Source: CAYVFC01 sp964450715
GTDB taxonomy: Bacteria > Myxococcota_A > Polyangia > Polyangiales > JAFGIB01
Reading direction: 5' to 3'
Assembly (NCBI GenBank): GCA_964450715.1
Contig: CAYVFC010000110.1
Coordinates: 1-26,804 of the forward strand
DNA: 26,804 bases
Part shown: piece after piece, positions 15,773 through 23,711 of the stretch
Layout: each line of letters starts with the position of its first letter
How positions within the stretch are numbered: the stretch's first letter is position 1
Made by a program: the position numbers and the translations under genes
The notes under the pieces: model-generated
What the model was told of the DNA's origin: nothing
What the model saw: the letters and a program-made list of their open reading frames with translations, nothing else
The model's database searches: none

Positions 15773-16354
15773 ATGGCCTCCCTTCCCCCTACACTGCCCA
15801 CCACCTTCACCTACGCCCAGGCTCGGGACGCGGGACTGTCGAAGCACGCCCTCTATCGTCTACGCGACGAGGGCCGCATCGAGCCCCTGTCCCGGGGGCT
15901 GTACCGGCGCACCGACCGGAAGACTGCGGACCTCGAGCTGCTGGAGATCGCACAGCGCGCCCCCACCGCCACTCTGTGCCTGACCACTGCGCTGGCTCGC
16001 CACGGGCTCACCGACGAGATCCCGCAAGCGCTGGATCTGGCACTTCCCCGGGGCACCCGCACCCCCGTCACGGGGGCGCCCGCGCAATGGCATCACTTCG
16101 ATCGAACGACCTTCGAGGTCGGCCGGGAACTGCTGCCACTTGAGGGCGACACGGCAATCGGGCTCTATAGCCCCGAGCGCAGCATCATCGACGCCTTCCG
16201 GACGCGGGGCCACGGTGGGAGTGAGCTCGCGTACGAGTCGCTCAAGCGCTGGTTGAAAAGGCGCGGATCGAACCCGGCGAAGCTGCTGAAGCTGGCGAGC
16301 AACTTCCCGCGGACGGTGCCGGCAATCCGTCAGGCGCTGGAGGTGCTTCTGTGA
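15773..16354 (+). CDS. abiEi: AbiEi-family antitoxin
   Basis: A 193-residue protein of the type IV toxin-antitoxin AbiEi family. The N-terminal winged helix-turn-helix is visible as FTYAQARDAGLSKHALYRL followed by EGRIEPLSRGLYRR. The C-terminal antitoxin domain includes LTTALARHGLTDEIP, the Pro-Arg-Gly strand region and YSPERSIIDAFRTR. I chose ATG 15773 because the promoter and inverted repeat end right at it. Start of transcription about 7 bases after the -10 would make the message nearly leaderless, and no ribosome site is visible. It overlaps the toxin start by 4 bases (GTGA), so the two are translated together. Expected role: represses the operon and counteracts the toxin without direct binding. 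Confidence 0.88.
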   Translation: MASLPPTLPTTFTYAQARDAGLSKHALYRLRDEGRIEPLSRGLYRRTDRKTADLELLEIAQRAPTATLCLTTALARHGLTDEIPQALDLALPRGTRTPVTGAPAQWHHFDRTTFEVGRELLPLEGDTAIGLYSPERSIIDAFRTRGHGGSELAYESLKRWLKRRGSNPAKLLKLASNFPRTVPAIRQALEVLL

Positions 16355-17238
16355 GTCGCGCGCCGACGCGGGCCACCCCGGCGGGCAGGGCCTATCTGGC
16401 GCTACAGAAGAAGGCCCGCGCAGACGGGCGATCCACGGACGAATTCCTGCAGCTCTACGCCCTGGAGGCGTTCATCGACAGGCTCTCCACGAGCGAGCGC
16501 GGCAGCGGCCTGGTGCTGAAGGGTGGGATGCTCCTCGCCGCGTACGAGATGCGTCGACCGACACGCGACATCGACCTGTCGGCTCGCGACGTACCCAACA
16601 GCGTCGAGGCGACGGTCGAACTGATCGGCGCCATCGCATCCGAGCCGCGCGACGACGGCTGGTCCTTCGGCAAGCCGAGCGGCGAATCCGTTCGCGAGGA
16701 CGACGAGTACGGCGGGGTGCGCGTGACCATCCCCGGCCAGCTCGCCCCGGCGCGCGTGAGCTTTCACGTGGACGTGAACTTCGGCGATCCGGTCTGGCCG
16801 GAGCCGCGAGAGGTAAGCCTCCCGCGCCTGCTCGGCGGCACCATTTCCGTGCGTGGTTATCCGCTCGAGATGGTGCATTCCGAGAAGATCGTCACGGCAA
16901 TCCAGCGGGGCACGGCGAACACCCGCTGGCGCGACTTCGCGGACATCTACCTCCTGTCGGGACACCACCCGGTCGAGGCCGAGGCCCTCCTGGCAGCTCT
17001 GCGCAAGGTGGCCGAGTTTCGACAGACCGACCTCTTGCCGCTACGCGAGGTGCTCGATGGGTATGCCGAGCTCGCCCAGGGACGCTGGGCGGCGTGGGTG
17101 CGGAAGCAGCGGCTCGGAGATCGGCTTCCAGCGAATTTCGCCGAGGTGCTCGAACGCGTCCAGGGCTTTGCGGATCCTCTGCTGGGGCAGTCGGATGCGG
17201 CTCTTTCGTGGGATCCACGAGCTCGTCGCTGGCGCTAG
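16351..17238 (+). CDS. abiEii: AbiEii-family nucleotidyltransferase toxin
   Basis: A 295-residue member of the AbiEii/AbiGii nucleotidyltransferase toxin family. Motifs in order: LVLKGGMLLAAY (Lys57-Gly-Gly), TRDIDL with metal-binding Asp73 and Asp75, a third acidic strand FHVDV (Asp141), SEKIVTAI (Glu178-Lys179), and TRWRDFADIYLL (Arg194-Asp195, Asp198). Family members transfer nucleotides to RNA targets and arrest growth, in some cases aborting phage infection. It starts at GTG overlapping the antitoxin stop. All catalytic residues seem present, so it is probably active. The stop codon at 17236 is followed in the same frame by the Cys-rich mobile-element ORF, so sequence beyond it is foreign. 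Confidence 0.9.
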   Translation: MSRAPTRATPAGRAYLALQKKARADGRSTDEFLQLYALEAFIDRLSTSERGSGLVLKGGMLLAAYEMRRPTRDIDLSARDVPNSVEATVELIGAIASEPRDDGWSFGKPSGESVREDDEYGGVRVTIPGQLAPARVSFHVDVNFGDPVWPEPREVSLPRLLGGTISVRGYPLEMVHSEKIVTAIQRGTANTRWRDFADIYLLSGHHPVEAEALLAALRKVAEFRQTDLLPLREVLDGYAELAQGRWAAWVRKQRLGDRLPANFAEVLERVQGFADPLLGQSDAALSWDPRARRWR

Positions 17239-17763
17239 CGAGGGTACGAAGCGGCGGTTCGGTTATTCTCCTGTGCGTGTTGCGGCCGGCTGGTGTGCGT
17301 GTGCCGGCGTTGCGACCGGGGCCAGCGCTACTGCCCGGGGGGCGAGTGTGCGTGCCGGACACGCGTGGAGGCACTGAGGGGCTACCGGGCTGCCTATCAG
17401 CGGACGCCGCAGGGTGCGCGGCTTCACGCGGCCAGGCAGGCCGCCTACCGTAAAAGAAAGCAGCAAGCGCAAGAAGTGACGGATCAGGCTTTGAGCTTGA
17501 AGCCGGCGGTGCCGATGCTATCAGCCGTACCGGCAAAACCCGAGCCTGCCGGTCGGAAGGACGAGAATGACCGCCTACGATGTGATACCGAGCCTGGACA
17601 GGCAGGGCGCCAGGTTTCTGGTGACCGATACTTTCCATCACGACCTGCTCAAGACGCGGCTTCCGCTTCACCCGGGGCGTCCCACGGCGTTTTCGATCCC
17701 GGTAGAGAGCCCGGTGCCGTACGTCGGGGCGGCTCCGTGCGTTGCTCTTTCTGTGGCTACTGA
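17239..17763 (+). CDS. Cys-rich zinc-binding-like ORF of a mobile element, start uncertain
   Basis: The frame opens directly after the toxin stop and reads SCACCGRLVCVCRRCDRGQR, then YC and further Cys residues, then GYRAAYQRTPQGARLHAARQAAYRKRKQQ. I recognise this CxxC...CRRCDRGQRYC...HAxRQxxYRxRQ pattern from small ORFs found next to transposases and recombinases in proteobacteria; their function is unknown. A C-terminal RCSFCGY echoes a second zinc site but ends abruptly. The first possible start is GTG 17293, inside the Cys cluster. The conserved part begins earlier (about 17260), so either a non-standard start is used or the 5' end was lost at the junction with abiEii. It precedes the tyrosine recombinase in the same orientation. 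Confidence 0.5.
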   Translation, partial: RGYEAAVRLFSCACCGRLVCVCRRCDRGQRYCPGGECACRTRVEALRGYRAAYQRTPQGARLHAARQAAYRKRKQQAQEVTDQALSLKPAVPMLSAVPAKPEPAGRKDENDRLRCDTEPGQAGRQVSGDRYFPSRPAQDAASASPGASHGVFDPGREPGAVRRGGSVRCSFCGY

Positions 17764-17815
17764 CGTCGAACGGATCGAACGACGTTACCGGCAACCAGAC
17801 AACAACGGCCGATGA
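17567..17815 (+). CDS. possible small ORF coupled to the recombinase
   Basis: An 82-residue frame (MTAYDVIPSLDRQGARFLV at its start) overlaps the end of the Cys-rich ORF. Its stop overlaps the recombinase ATG in an ATGA arrangement, which is the main argument for it being real. The recombinase has no ribosome site of its own, so coupling would explain its translation. I do not recognise the protein. It could be a chance frame. Confidence 0.3.
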   Translation: MTAYDVIPSLDRQGARFLVTDTFHHDLLKTRLPLHPGRPTAFSIPVESPVPYVGAAPCVALSVATDVERIERRYRQPDNNGR

Positions 17816-18804
17816 GTCTCCACACGACAGAGCCGCTGCCGGTACCGGTCAGACGATACATCGCGACCCTGCAGCCCACCCGCCGCGCAACAACCTGCTA
17901 CGCGTACCAGAGTCATTTGCGGGGGTTTCATCGCTGGCTGAAGGACAACCGCCTTTGCCTCGATCAACTCGACCGCAGGCATATAACCCGGTGGCTCGTC
18001 TACCGTAGCCAGAAGGGCGTCTGCTCCATGACCCGTAATTGCGAGATCGTCACCGTTCGCATGTACCTGCGCTGGCTTCGCGAGCAAGGCATCATCCGGA
18101 CGGACGCAGAAGCGCTTGTCCGCCGGACCGACCTGCCCAGGGTGCCCAGGTACTTGCCCAGGCCTCTGCCTCCGGAAATCGACCAGGAGCTGCAAGACCG
18201 CCTGCGGAGCTCCCGCAATCCCCTGCACAAGGCCCTTCTTCTAACCAGAAAAACCGGGCTTCGAATCGGCGAGTTCATCAATCTCGAGTTCGACTGTATC
18301 CGCACCGACTGCCGGGGCCGCCGCTTTCTCAAGGTGTCGCCCGGCAAGTCGAACAACGAACGGCTGGTGCCGCTCGACGATGCCGCCGTCGAGCTGGTCG
18401 AATACTTCCGGCGGCGGGGCAACAAGCCCCGGCCCCGGCTGCTGACGACCACCGCCGACGTAAAAACGCAACGCGCCGCCTACCTGCGCGCGATAAAAAC
18501 CCTTTGCCAGGGTCTGGATATACCCGACAGGATAACCGTCCACCGGCTTCGCCACACCTACGCCACATCTCTGCTTAGCGCCGGCATGAGCTTGACCTCG
18601 GTGATGATGCTTCTCGGCCATTCCAGCTACCAGATGACGCTGCGCTACGCCGATACCATCCAGGAAACGATCGGCGAGGAATATTTCGAGGCATTGAAGG
18701 AGATCGAGAAACGCAATCAAAACCGGCCCCGCGCAACCGGGGCCGGTGTATTCGACTCCGTCAGGGTAGCAACGGTTTCCGAGGCGTCGGGCTTGAAGGT
18801 ATAG
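17812..18804 (+). CDS. tyrosine recombinase (phage-integrase family)
   Basis: A 330-residue site-specific recombinase. An N-terminal SAM-like core-binding domain covers about residues 10-100 (YAYQSHLRGFHRWLKDNRL) and the catalytic domain about 118-295. All active-site residues are visible: Arg151 in TGLRIGE, Lys179 in the beta hairpin PGKSNNER, His244 and Arg247 in HRLRHTY, His270 in LLGHSS, and the nucleophile Tyr279 in LRYADT. It is longer at the C-terminus than XerC/D by about 30 residues. It follows a Cys-rich ORF of mobile-element type, so the three ORFs at 17239-18804 probably form one transposon-like unit. Flanking att or inverted-repeat ends could not be identified. A hairpin in its last 30 codons probably serves the convergent operon. 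Confidence 0.88.
   Translation: MSLHTTEPLPVPVRRYIATLQPTRRATTCYAYQSHLRGFHRWLKDNRLCLDQLDRRHITRWLVYRSQKGVCSMTRNCEIVTVRMYLRWLREQGIIRTDAEALVRRTDLPRVPRYLPRPLPPEIDQELQDRLRSSRNPLHKALLLTRKTGLRIGEFINLEFDCIRTDCRGRRFLKVSPGKSNNERLVPLDDAAVELVEYFRRRGNKPRPRLLTTTADVKTQRAAYLRAIKTLCQGLDIPDRITVHRLRHTYATSLLSAGMSLTSVMMLLGHSSYQMTLRYADTIQETIGEEYFEALKEIEKRNQNRPRATGAGVFDSVRVATVSEASGLKV
18716..18747 (-). terminator. intrinsic terminator for the SNF2/SWIM operon
   Basis: Read on the minus strand, ACCGGCCCCG, a GTTGCG loop and CGGGGCCGGT form a 10-bp GC-rich stem (18747-18722), followed by TTTGATTG. It lies about 90 bases after the SWIM gene stop and inside the 3' end of the convergent recombinase gene. Confidence 0.45.
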
Positions 18805-18837
18805 CAGCCCCACTCGTCGAGGTTATTATGCGGCTGC

Positions 18838-19836
18838 CTACTTCGGGTTGGTTTTCTTGGCGGAGCCCTTCTTCTTGACGGCAGCTCTCTTCGTCGTGGC
18901 CCTTCCGACGGCGTTCTTCTTTATGGCAGCCGGTTTCTTCGTCGTGGCCGTCCCGACGGTGCTCTTCTTCCTGGCGGCCGCTCTCTTCTTGGTGGTCCTT
19001 TTGGAGGTGACCTTTTTCGTACCCGGCGTCGATGCTGCCGGTTTTCGGGTCTTCGCCGTGCGCCGCTTCCCCTTGGCTGGTCTGGTAGGCGCAGGCGCCT
19101 CGTCCGAGGGCACTCCATCCATGTCGATATCGACTCCGAAGACCGACGACAGCGCGTCGGTCTGGAGCACACGGCCCTTGCGCGCCTTGCTCGCGCCTGC
19201 CGGCTGATCGATGGCGGCCTCCACCATCTCGGCCGGGTCTACCCCGCGCAGGGTAAACAGCAGCTCGGGCTCGTGGTCGAGTCGAGCGCCGACGCCGTAG
19301 AGTGAGGCGGCCACGTGCTTGCACATGGTAGCCCAGTCGGGGCACGAGCAGTTCAGCGCTATCTCGCGGGGCGAAGGAAAGAGTCCCTCGCCCTTGCGAG
19401 TGACTATTTCCATCACGCTCCTGGACAGGGACCCCTGGAGCAACTCGACGAGCGACCCGATCTGGCCGGCGCATTTCCCCTTGATCTCCTTCCACTTCTG
19501 CTTGGGTAGCGGCTTGATCTTGATATCGACCGTGTACAGATCCGTGCCGCTGACCAGCGCCCGTACGCGGCCGGCCTCGATCTGCAGGTCGATCACACAG
19601 CCGTTGCACACATAGCTGCGTCCGCGGGGGAGGCGGTTGGAGAAGTCGCTGTACGCCTTGAGGTTCTTGCACCAGGCGTCGCCCCAGAAGGTCGCGGTGA
19701 TCTTGCGCCCGACGACCTCGATCGGCGAGACGTCCCGACCGGCCTTCTTCATCCTGGCTGCCTTCTGAGCCGCGCGGCGGCGGCGCTCGGCAACCGAGAC
19801 GTAGGGGGGCCAGTAGCTATGGTTGTGTCTGTACAT
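18838..19836 (-). CDS. SWIM zinc-finger protein with histone-H1-like tail
   Basis: A 332-residue protein starting MYRHNHSYWPPYVSVAERR; AGGTGAGGG lies eight bases before this ATG, while a GTG five codons earlier lacks a site. The N-terminal half has GDAWCKNLKAYSDFSNRLPRG, typical of bacterial SWIM proteins. The SWIM zinc ligands are CSCPDWATMCKH (CxC then CxH). The last 110 residues are Lys/Ala/Thr-rich repeats (TKK, AAIKK, RATTKRAAVKKK) like eukaryotic histone H1 and bacterial nucleoid proteins, suggesting non-specific DNA binding. It lies 51 bases after the SNF2 helicase gene. This pairing is common in bacteria and implies a joint role at DNA, which remains uncharacterised. It is the last gene before a hairpin terminator. 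Confidence 0.88.
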   Translation of the reverse strand: MYRHNHSYWPPYVSVAERRRRAAQKAARMKKAGRDVSPIEVVGRKITATFWGDAWCKNLKAYSDFSNRLPRGRSYVCNGCVIDLQIEAGRVRALVSGTDLYTVDIKIKPLPKQKWKEIKGKCAGQIGSLVELLQGSLSRSVMEIVTRKGEGLFPSPREIALNCSCPDWATMCKHVAASLYGVGARLDHEPELLFTLRGVDPAEMVEAAIDQPAGASKARKGRVLQTDALSSVFGVDIDMDGVPSDEAPAPTRPAKGKRRTAKTRKPAASTPGTKKVTSKRTTKKRAAARKKSTVGTATTKKPAAIKKNAVGRATTKRAAVKKKGSAKKTNPK

Positions 19837-19887
19837 GAATCTATCCCTCACCTCGTAGCACGATGGGCCGCAGCCCGCCGGCTTCTT

Positions 19888-22620
19888 CTATCCCTCCAGC
19901 GCGCTGCTGAGATCCAGCGACACCATCGATATCAGCTCCTCGTTGCTCATCTCGGTCAAGCTGGACTCGGCCCCTTGCGAGAGGACCTCGTCGGAGAGCT
20001 TCTGCTTGCCCGCGATCAGCTCGTCGATACGTTCCTCCACCGTGCCGCGGCAGACGAACTTGTGAACCAGCACGTTCTTCTTCTGTCCGATGCGGAAAGC
20101 GCGGTCCGTCGCCTGGTTCTCCACGGCCGGGTTCCACCAGCGGTCGAAGTGGATCACGTGCGAGGCCGCGGTCAGGTTGAGCCCGGTACCACCGGCCTTG
20201 AGCGAGAGCACCATGAAGGGCACCCGGTCGTCCTCCTGGAAGCTCTCGATCAGGCCCTGGCGCTTCTTCACCGGGGTACCGCCGTGCAGGACCAGCCCGC
20301 TCTGGCCGAAAACCTCGGTCAGGTAATCCGCCAGCGGCCCGGTCATCTCGCGGAACTGGGTGAACACCAGCACCTTGTCCTGCCTGGCGGCGATGGCTTC
20401 GCACAGCTCGCGCAGCCGGGCGAGCTTGCCGCTGTCGCCCGGCTCGTAAGCACCGTCGCCCAGCCACTGGGACGGGTGGTTGCAGATCTGCTTGAAGCGC
20501 ATCAGGAAGGCCAGGACCACACCGCGCCGCTCGATGCCCTCGAGTTCCTCTATCGTCCTCTTCATCTCGTCGACCGACTGCTGGTACAGGGCAGCCTGCC
20601 GCTTGCTCAGCAGACAGTGGGCGGTGACCTCGGTCTTGTCGGGCAGGTCCGCGATGACGTTCCTGTCGGTCTTGAGGCGGCGCAGGATATAGGGTTGAAC
20701 CAGCCGGCGCAGCGGCGCGTAGCCCTGCCGGCTCTTCGCCATGGACTTGCAGAGCCCGTTGAAGGCCCTGGCCGAGCCGAGCAGGCCCGGGTTCAGGAAG
20801 TCGAAGATCGACCACAGATCCCCGAGGCGGTTCTCCACCGGCGTCCCTGTCAGCGCCACGCGCCAGCTGGACTGCATCGCCTTGACCGCCCGGGTTTGCT
20901 TGGCACCCGGGTTCTTGATGGCCTGGGCCTCGTCGAGGATCAGGTGGCGCCAGGGGTATTCCTTCATCCAGGCGGTGCGCATGGCCGTGCCGTAGGTGGT
21001 GATCACCGCGTGGTGCGCCTCCACCCTCTTCTTCGAGAGCTTCTTCAGCTCCGCCGAGGGGATCCGCGACGGGTGGGCGATGAGCACCTTCAGGCGGGGA
21101 GCGAAGCGCTCGATCTCCAGGCGCCAGTTGTCCACCAGCGAGGCCGGCACCACCAGCAGATCCGTGCCTTTCTCCTGGTTGCGCCTGCTCATGTTGAGGA
21201 CGCCGAGCACCTGGATGGTCTTGCCCAGCCCCATGTCGTCGGCCAGGCAGCCGCCCAGCTCGAGGCTGCGCAAGGTCGAGAGCCACTGCACGCCGTGCTT
21301 CTGATAGGGGCGCAGCTCGGCATCGAGGCCCGCGTTGCTCTCGATATCCGCCCGCAGCTCGGGTGAACGCAGCGCATCCAGCCTGGAGGCGAGCCACTTG
21401 CCGGCGATGACCTCCGACCACTGGGCGCGCGCGTCTTCTGTGCCCTCGTCCTCGCCACCGAGGTGCGCACCGGAGACCATGCGCATGGCCTCGCCGAAGC
21501 TGACCCCGCCGGCCTGAGCCTGCCTCTGCACGTCGCGCCACCGGTCGAGCACCTGCGAAAGCCGGTCGCGGTCCACCTCGACCCACTTGCCCTTGATCAG
21601 CACCAGACCATCGCTCGACGCGAGCAACTCGTCGATCTCCCGCCTGGTGAGCTTCTTGCCGTCCAGGGTGAGGCCGACATCGAAGTCCAGCAGGGCATCC
21701 ATGCCCAGGGCAGAAGGGGCCTTGCCGCCCACCGATACGGAGACCCTGGGCCGCGGCCTTTTTGTGGCGCTCCACCAGTCGGGCATGCGCACCACCAGCC
21801 CGGCCTGCTCGTACAGGGCGATCTCGCACAGGAACCGGTGTGCCTCCCCGGGGGTCCAGGAGAGCGGATGGTAGATGTCGCCGCCGTCGACCAGCTCGCG
21901 TATGAACTCGCTCTGTTCGGCCGCGCGAGAGAGCGGCGCCAGCAGTGCGAGCAGCTTCGGCCGGTTCCTGGCGCCGGCGTAGTCCTTGAGAGAGCGCCCC
22001 AGCGGCAGGTGCTGGGGCCTGGCCTGCCTGGAGACCTTGTGGACATAGGTGGCGATGAAGGCAAAGGGATACTCCGGGTCGCGCTTGTTCTCGGCGAGAT
22101 GGAAGCAGACCCGGCCGACCACGTTCCAGACCGAGCCGTGCTTCCTAAGGTACCCCTGCACACCGTCCTCGAACCCCGCGGCCTCGCTCGCGAGTGCCGC
22201 GCCCATGTCGGACCAGACGTCACCGAGCAGGGCGGCGTCGAGAAACTCGGCGCCCTGCATGGGGGGCGCCACCTCGGTCAGGCTCTCGAGTTCGTCCGGG
22301 TCCGGGTCGGGAATGACGAGCGCCCCGGGATCGGTCGGATCGAGCGCGCCGCACACCCGGGCGACGAAGGCCCTTCCCACGTCTCGCCAGTACGAGAGCG
22401 CCGCAGGCAGGTCTGCGGAGAGCTGCGCCACGGCCAGGTGCAGGGCTCCGCGACCGCGGCCGGTGTTGAAGGCGTCGAGGATCTGCCTGGCGGATCTGGC
22501 CGGGACCGGGGGACCATCCCCTGACGTTCCGGTCTGGACGTCGATGCGGCCGCTCGGCGTCAGGCGACAGACCAGGGTCTCACCGTCTCCCTGGGCGCCA
22601 TCGAGCGAGAGCTGGTCCAT
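19888..22620 (-). CDS. SNF2-family helicase/ATPase with DUF3670-like N-terminal region
   Basis: A 910-residue SWI2/SNF2 ATPase that should translocate on duplex DNA. The N-terminal 400 residues include a segment LGMDALLDFDVGLTLDGKKL followed by REIDELL...GKWVEVD, matching the DUF3670 (PF12419) domain that accompanies bacterial SNF2 proteins. Motor motifs: QKHGVQWL, Walker A DDMGLGKT (Lys467), VVPASLVDNW, DEAQ box (Asp563-Glu564), TGTPVENRLGDLWS, QICNHP, LVFTQF, GGTGLNL, and the arginine-finger motif ATDRAFRIGQ. It is complete, with no missing motor motif. The ATG overlaps the stop of a small Lys-rich ORF (TGATG) and has no ribosome site of its own, so translation is probably coupled. It is followed by the SWIM gene. 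Bacterial relatives have been linked to stress or defence loci, but no function can be assigned from sequence. Confidence 0.93.
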   Translation of the reverse strand: MDQLSLDGAQGDGETLVCRLTPSGRIDVQTGTSGDGPPVPARSARQILDAFNTGRGRGALHLAVAQLSADLPAALSYWRDVGRAFVARVCGALDPTDPGALVIPDPDPDELESLTEVAPPMQGAEFLDAALLGDVWSDMGAALASEAAGFEDGVQGYLRKHGSVWNVVGRVCFHLAENKRDPEYPFAFIATYVHKVSRQARPQHLPLGRSLKDYAGARNRPKLLALLAPLSRAAEQSEFIRELVDGGDIYHPLSWTPGEAHRFLCEIALYEQAGLVVRMPDWWSATKRPRPRVSVSVGGKAPSALGMDALLDFDVGLTLDGKKLTRREIDELLASSDGLVLIKGKWVEVDRDRLSQVLDRWRDVQRQAQAGGVSFGEAMRMVSGAHLGGEDEGTEDARAQWSEVIAGKWLASRLDALRSPELRADIESNAGLDAELRPYQKHGVQWLSTLRSLELGGCLADDMGLGKTIQVLGVLNMSRRNQEKGTDLLVVPASLVDNWRLEIERFAPRLKVLIAHPSRIPSAELKKLSKKRVEAHHAVITTYGTAMRTAWMKEYPWRHLILDEAQAIKNPGAKQTRAVKAMQSSWRVALTGTPVENRLGDLWSIFDFLNPGLLGSARAFNGLCKSMAKSRQGYAPLRRLVQPYILRRLKTDRNVIADLPDKTEVTAHCLLSKRQAALYQQSVDEMKRTIEELEGIERRGVVLAFLMRFKQICNHPSQWLGDGAYEPGDSGKLARLRELCEAIAARQDKVLVFTQFREMTGPLADYLTEVFGQSGLVLHGGTPVKKRQGLIESFQEDDRVPFMVLSLKAGGTGLNLTAASHVIHFDRWWNPAVENQATDRAFRIGQKKNVLVHKFVCRGTVEERIDELIAGKQKLSDEVLSQGAESSLTEMSNEELISMVSLDLSSALEG

Positions 22621-22760
22621 CAGCTGTTCACGCTCGAGCGCGGCCGGCTCTCGGGGACGTCGGGCAGGCCCCTCTTCTCGCTTATCTCGGAGAGCTTCAT
22701 GGCGGTCGTCTTGCCGGGGTTTCGCTTCTTGCCGCCTTTCCTTTTCTTCCGTTTGTTCAA
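22620..22760 (-). CDS. 46-residue Lys/Arg-rich ORF coupled to the SNF2 gene
   Basis: An unlisted small frame: TTG start at 22760, with AAGGAG (22774-22769) eight bases upstream. It ends in TGA at 22622-22620, which shares its A with the SNF2 ATG. The first 20 residues read MNKRKKRKGGKKRNPGKTTA, followed by MKLSEISEKRGLPDVPESRP. The N-terminus is strongly basic, like the tail of the SWIM protein in the same operon. I know no family for it. It could bind DNA or RNA, or serve as a translational leader for the helicase. The good ribosome site and TGATG junction are the grounds for calling it. Confidence 0.5.
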   Translation of the reverse strand: MNKRKKRKGGKKRNPGKTTAMKLSEISEKRGLPDVPESRPRSSVNS

Positions 22761-22964
22761 CCTCGCCGCTCCTTTACCGGGCCTTTATGTACTTCCACGC
22801 CGGGATCATTGTCACGCCGTTTTTGCCGCCCGGTCGGAGTTGCTTCGCCATTCCAGCTTTCGTCCGGCAGGCGAGCCACGAGGTCCTCGTGCAGCGTTTC
22901 CGCGGCGGACTCGATGCCCCGGGAGAAGCCGCGTCGCAGGAGCGCCCCCACGCCGTCGCAAAAC
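22761..22964. other. spacer between DUF2293 gene and Lys-rich ORF
   Basis: About 200 bases. A frame (SAAETLHEDLVARLPDESW region) and a second, short one (MAKQLRPGGKNGVTMIPAWK, ending at a TAA near 22787) are open on the minus strand, but neither has a ribosome site or family resemblance. No terminator is seen, so read-through from the DUF2293 gene is plausible. Confidence 0.35.
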
Positions 22965-23654
22965 CTATCGCCAGGTTTCCAGCACTCGCTGGACTTCGCC
23001 CTGTACCTCAAGGCGCGCTTGGTGGCGGTCCAGTCCGTTCGCGAGCAGTTCATCGTAGTCGGTCTCGCGGTGACGAACGTGGGCCTGCACCGCAAATAAA
23101 ACGGCGTTCTCGTCCAGCGCCTTGGCGGCGGCCGTACGTCCGACGCGGCCCGAGTACTTCAGGCAAGCGTGCTCGGCGATCTCTCTTTCGCGTCCGGGCG
23201 GGCAGAGCGGGAACAACTCTCGCGCGCGCGAGGCAAAGCGGGTCACGAATTCGGCATCCCTTTCCTTCTCTCTCTCAGCTGCGCGTTCTCGCTTCCGGGC
23301 CCTGGCATCGGCGTCAGCGAAGCATTCGGTTTCGGCGCGCTCGAGTGCGGCCTTTTCGACCAGCAGGCCTTGCCGCTCGTAGCGCCTCCGCGCCCGGCTC
23401 CACTTGAGCACGACCGGCGCCAGGGTCGAGTATTTCCGCGCCCGACGAGTGAGAGCCGCGTCTCCGGCCGGCAGAAACTCGAGGTGATCCAGGTCCGCGC
23501 AGGCCAGGCACAACGCGCCCCTGTCGCCGGCGAGCATGATCCAGGCCTGGCGACCGAGCTTCTCGCGGCACTCGGCGCAGGTGGAACTCCGCGAGGAGAT
23601 AAAAACCTTCAGGTCGGCGGCCTTACCTCGAATCGCGGGTGTTTCCTTTTTCAT
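22965..23654 (-). CDS. DUF2293-domain protein
   Basis: A 229-residue protein starting MKKETPAIRGKAADLKVFIS; an ATG nine codons upstream is an alternative and neither has a strong ribosome site. The N-terminal part has CAECREKLGRQAWIML...LCLACADLDHLEFLP, a possible four-Cys zinc-binding region in a DUF2293-family context. A basic, helix-rich middle part (RARKRERAAEREKERDAEF) leads into the conserved DUF2293 segment ELFPLCPPGREREIAEHACL, then KYSGRVGRTAAAKALDENAV and VRHRETDYDELL. The function of the family is unknown. It is the first gene of the apparent operon with the Lys-rich ORF, SNF2 helicase and SWIM protein (344-base gap to the helicase, no terminator seen). A Fur-box-like palindrome lies about 58 bases upstream. 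Confidence 0.85.
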   Translation of the reverse strand: MKKETPAIRGKAADLKVFISSRSSTCAECREKLGRQAWIMLAGDRGALCLACADLDHLEFLPAGDAALTRRARKYSTLAPVVLKWSRARRRYERQGLLVEKAALERAETECFADADARARKRERAAEREKERDAEFVTRFASRARELFPLCPPGREREIAEHACLKYSGRVGRTAAAKALDENAVLFAVQAHVRHRETDYDELLANGLDRHQARLEVQGEVQRVLETWR

Positions 23655-23711
23655 CGACCCGGTCTCGCGAGTTGCGCGCATGCGCTTCGCGACGCCCGCA
23701 ACCCGCTATAA

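Noticed and set aside
19819..21366. 515-codon + strand frame opposite the SNF2 gene
   Set aside because: Antisense to conserved helicase motifs; repetitive His/Leu/Arg composition without domains.
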